DNA from: Oscillospiraceae bacterium
Lineage (GTDB): Bacteria > Bacillota_A > Clostridia > Saccharofermentanales > Saccharofermentanaceae
NCBI GenBank assembly: GCA_902791885.1
Contig: CADAXO010000065.1
Location: 1 to 9,653 of the forward strand
Direction of reading: 5' to 3'
DNA: 9,653 nt
The notes beneath the pieces are model-generated. The model made no database searches and had not been told where the DNA came from. It saw nothing but the letters and a program-made list of their open reading frames with translations. This document shows positions 6,504-9,653 of this stretch, one piece after another (the stretch's first letter is position 1; each line of letters begins with the position of its first letter). Position numbers and translations under genes: made by a program.

Positions 6504-6607
6504 ATCCCGGAGCTGTAAGACTTAAAGTTGATTCGAGTAGGTCTTATCGGGTTCTCCCGTTACAGAGAGAGGTGTTGACAGACACCGTTGAGTGAGGTTA
6601 CTGACCT

Positions 6608-6651
6608 AAGAAGAGTGGTACCGCGGAAATGAAGTCTTTTCGTCTCTTCTT
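6608..6651 (+). promoter_or_regulatory. T-box antiterminator
   Basis: AAGAAGAG (6608-6615) pairs perfectly with CTCTTCTT (6644-6651). Across the TGGTACC bulge, GCGGAAA (6623-6629) pairs with TTTTCGT (6637-6643), allowing G-U pairs. Formation uses up the 5' arm of the terminator, so the two structures exclude each other. Confidence 0.88.
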
Positions 6652-6694
6652 CGTACAGGAGGATATCCTGGTGCGAAGAGGAGACTTTTATTTT
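6642..6694 (+). terminator. T-box intrinsic terminator before ilvB
   Basis: GTCTCTTCTTCG (6642-6653) pairs with CGAAGAGGAGAC (6674-6685), with one T-G wobble, extended inward by AGGA/TCCT. The tract TTTTATTTT (6686-6694) follows. It overlaps the antiterminator arm at 6642-6651 and ends about 20 bases before the ilvB ATG. Confidence 0.92.
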
Positions 6695-6714
6695 GATAAG
6701 AAGGAGACGGCGAC

Positions 6715-8378
6715 ATGAAACTGAGCGGAGCGGAAATTGTAGTAGAGACGCTTATCGAGCAGAACATAAAGACGATATTCGGATACCCCGGAGGTACCGT
6801 TATCGATATCTATGATCAGCTCTATAAGAAGAGCGACCGTATAACTCATGTTCTTACGGCGCATGAACAGGGTGCAGCTCATGCTGCTGACGGATATGCA
6901 AGAGCTACCGGTGATATCGGTGTTGTTCTCGCGACATCCGGCCCGGGTGCTACCAATCTGGTTACCGGAATTGCGACAGCGCATCTTGATTCGGTACCTC
7001 TTCTGGCGATAACCGGAAATGTAGCGAACAACATGATCGGAAGAGATTGTTTCCAGGAGATCGATATCTCCGGTGTGACACTGCCTATTACAAAGCATAA
7101 CTTCATCGTTCATGATGTTGAAAGTCTTGCCGATACATTAAGAGAAGCTATTAAGATCGCTAAGTCCGGACGTCCCGGACCGGTTCTGGTTGATATCCCC
7201 AAGGATATTCAGCTTGCCAAGTGCGAATTCGCTTATAAGGCACCTGTTACAAAGGATGAGACTGTTCCTGCACCTGCCGATAAGGTTGCAGAGGCTGCCA
7301 GGATGATAGCCGAGTCGAACAGACCTTACATCTACTTCGGAGGCGGTGCGGTTCGTGCCGGTGCCGGCGCTCTGATCTCTGAACTTGCCGATAAGATCGA
7401 TGCAGTTATAGGCTGTTCCCTTATGGGCCTTTCCGAGCTCCCCACACAGCTGGACAGATTCCTCGGTATGCAGGGAATGCACGGTCATTATGCATCTTCA
7501 AAGGCTATGGCTAAGGCGGATCTTATTATCGCTGTCGGAGCACGTTTCTCCGACCGTTCGACAGGAGATCCCCAGAAGTTCTCTGCAGGAGCAAGAAAGA
7601 TCCATATTGATATCGATGCATCTGAGATCGATAAGAATATTAAGACCAATCTCGGAGTTGCATGTGATGTTTCCGATTTCCTGAGGAAACTCATTGATAT
7701 GGTTGACTATAAGCGTAACCCTAACTGGATGACTAAGGTTGCCAAGCTTCGCTATCAGGAGAACGAACTTGAAACAGCCGATTTCCTTCCTAAGCAGGCT
7801 ATCAAGATTATTTCCGACAGCGTTGATGAGGATACGGAGATCGTTACCGATGTAGGACAGCATCAGATGTGGACTGCACAGTACTTTGATTTCAAGAAGA
7901 AGAGAACTTGGATATCCTCAGGCGGTCTCGGTACTATGGGATTCGGCATGGGAGCAGCCATAGGTTCTTCCTACGGAAGCGGCAAGAAGTCGGTTCTTGT
8001 TACAGGTGACGGAAGCTTCGGTATGGATCTTACAGAGCTTGCGACAGCAGTTACATATAACGTACCGCTTACTATAGTTGTCATTGATAACGGAGTTCTC
8101 GGTATGGTTCGTCAGATGCAGAATCTGTTCTATAATAAGGTTTATTCGAATACTACTTTGGACAGAAAGACTGATTTTGTTAAGCTTGCCGAAGCGTTCG
8201 GAGCCAAGGGCTACAGGGCAACCGACGCGGAAGAGTTCCGTGAAGCTTTTACCAAGGCTTATAATGAGGAAGGTCCGACAGTTATCGATCTTATTATCGA
8301 TAAGGATGACATGGTTCTTCCGATGCTCCGTGCAGGAGGAACGTTCGACCATCTTATACTTGACAGGGAGGATAAGAC

Positions 8379-8382
<4 letters not shown>
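6715..8382 (+). CDS. ilvB: Acetohydroxyacid (acetolactate) synthase, large catalytic subunit
   Basis: This ThDP-, FAD- and Mg-dependent cytosolic enzyme joins two pyruvates to 2-acetolactate (valine/leucine), or pyruvate with 2-ketobutyrate to 2-aceto-2-hydroxybutyrate (isoleucine). The 555 residues are full length. The N-terminal ThDP domain has FGYPGGTVIDIYDQL (22-36) and HEQGAAHAADGYARATGD (50-67) with the catalytic Glu51. The central FAD domain follows, with GARFSDRSTG (275-284). The C-terminal ThDP domain has GQHQMW (381-386), GDGSFGMD (431-438) and Asn459 of the metal-binding motif. AAGGAG (6701-6706) is eight bases from the ATG. The stop overlaps ilvN as ATGA. Oddities: where homologues have GMVRQWQ this one has GMVRQMQ (Met468), the usual GQVP-like segment is GNVA (101-104), and the C-terminal PSGG-like site is RAGG (539-542). 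These are substrate-channel and herbicide-contact positions. Catalytic residues are intact, so I expect an active enzyme. Expression is under the upstream T-box. Confidence 0.97.

Positions 8383-9653
<1,271 letters not shown>

Larger units (their letters stand above)
6414..6694 (+). ncRNA. T-box leader (tRNA-sensing riboswitch), valine specifier GUC, upstream of ilvB
   Basis: This leader lets transcription continue into ilvBNC when a specific tRNA is uncharged. The T-box core GTGGTACCGCGG (6615-6626) is diagnostic; its TGGT would pair with a tRNA 3' end ACCA, matching a discriminator A. Stem I can be folded by hand: GGGA (6426-6429) with TCCC (6505-6508), TGCGC (6437-6441) with GCGTA (6489-6493), CCTG (6446-6449) with CAGG (6483-6486), and the conserved distal motifs AGAGAG and GGTTGGTGCAAG. 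The specifier loop puts GTC (6501-6503) at the codon position, followed by the expected A. That codon is valine. Further hairpins are TAAGAC/GTCTTA (from about 6516 to 6546), CGGG/CCCG around 6549-6559, and GGTGT/ACACC (6571-6586). The start is approximate, from the promoter. Confidence 0.93.

Overview
The window is a stretch of chromosome that looks like Clostridia (Bacillota). The basis is moderate GC content, AGGAGG-type ribosome binding sites, a tRNA-sensing T-box leader in front of a branched-chain amino acid operon, Gram-positive style lipoprotein and sigma/anti-sigma genes, and Clostridia-like protein sequences. Every gene I can support is on the + strand. I cannot name a genus from the sequence alone.

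Layout. (1) 3-2565: the 3' end of an ABC importer operon of the nucleoside/BMP-lipoprotein type (YufO-YufP-YufQ / NupOPQ organisation): an ATPase cut by the window edge, a first permease whose frame is broken by a small apparent deletion near position 797, and an intact second permease. It ends in a strong terminator whose loop contains the last stop codon. (2) 2630-4059: a two-gene unit with its own extended -10 promoter, encoding an ECF-like sigma factor and a single-pass membrane protein that overlaps it by 8 bp and is probably its anti-sigma factor or sensor. (3) 4094-6369: a complete polar amino acid ABC importer (lipoprotein binding protein, permease, ATPase). (4) 6380-9653: a promoter, a roughly 280-nt T-box leader and then ilvB-ilvN-ilvC, with ilvC running off the right edge.

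How the parts work together. The ilv genes encode the first two steps shared by valine and isoleucine synthesis (leucine branches from the valine path): acetohydroxyacid synthase (IlvB catalytic plus IlvN regulatory subunit) and ketol-acid reductoisomerase. The T-box can be folded by eye. Its specifier reads GUC, so it should respond to uncharged tRNA-Val, and its antiterminator and terminator helices are mutually exclusive. IlvN keeps residues of the valine-binding ACT domain, so control is probably both transcriptional and allosteric. The amino acid importer just upstream has its own promoter and is not clearly part of this regulation.

The most notable points are the broken permease gene, the valine-specifier T-box, substitutions in IlvB at sites that govern substrate preference and herbicide binding (Met in place of the usual Trp), and the sigma/membrane-protein pair of unknown signal. 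I found no CRISPR array, insertion sequence, prophage, toxin-antitoxin or defence gene, and nothing I would call a new system. Most of the window is ordinary core metabolism and transport.
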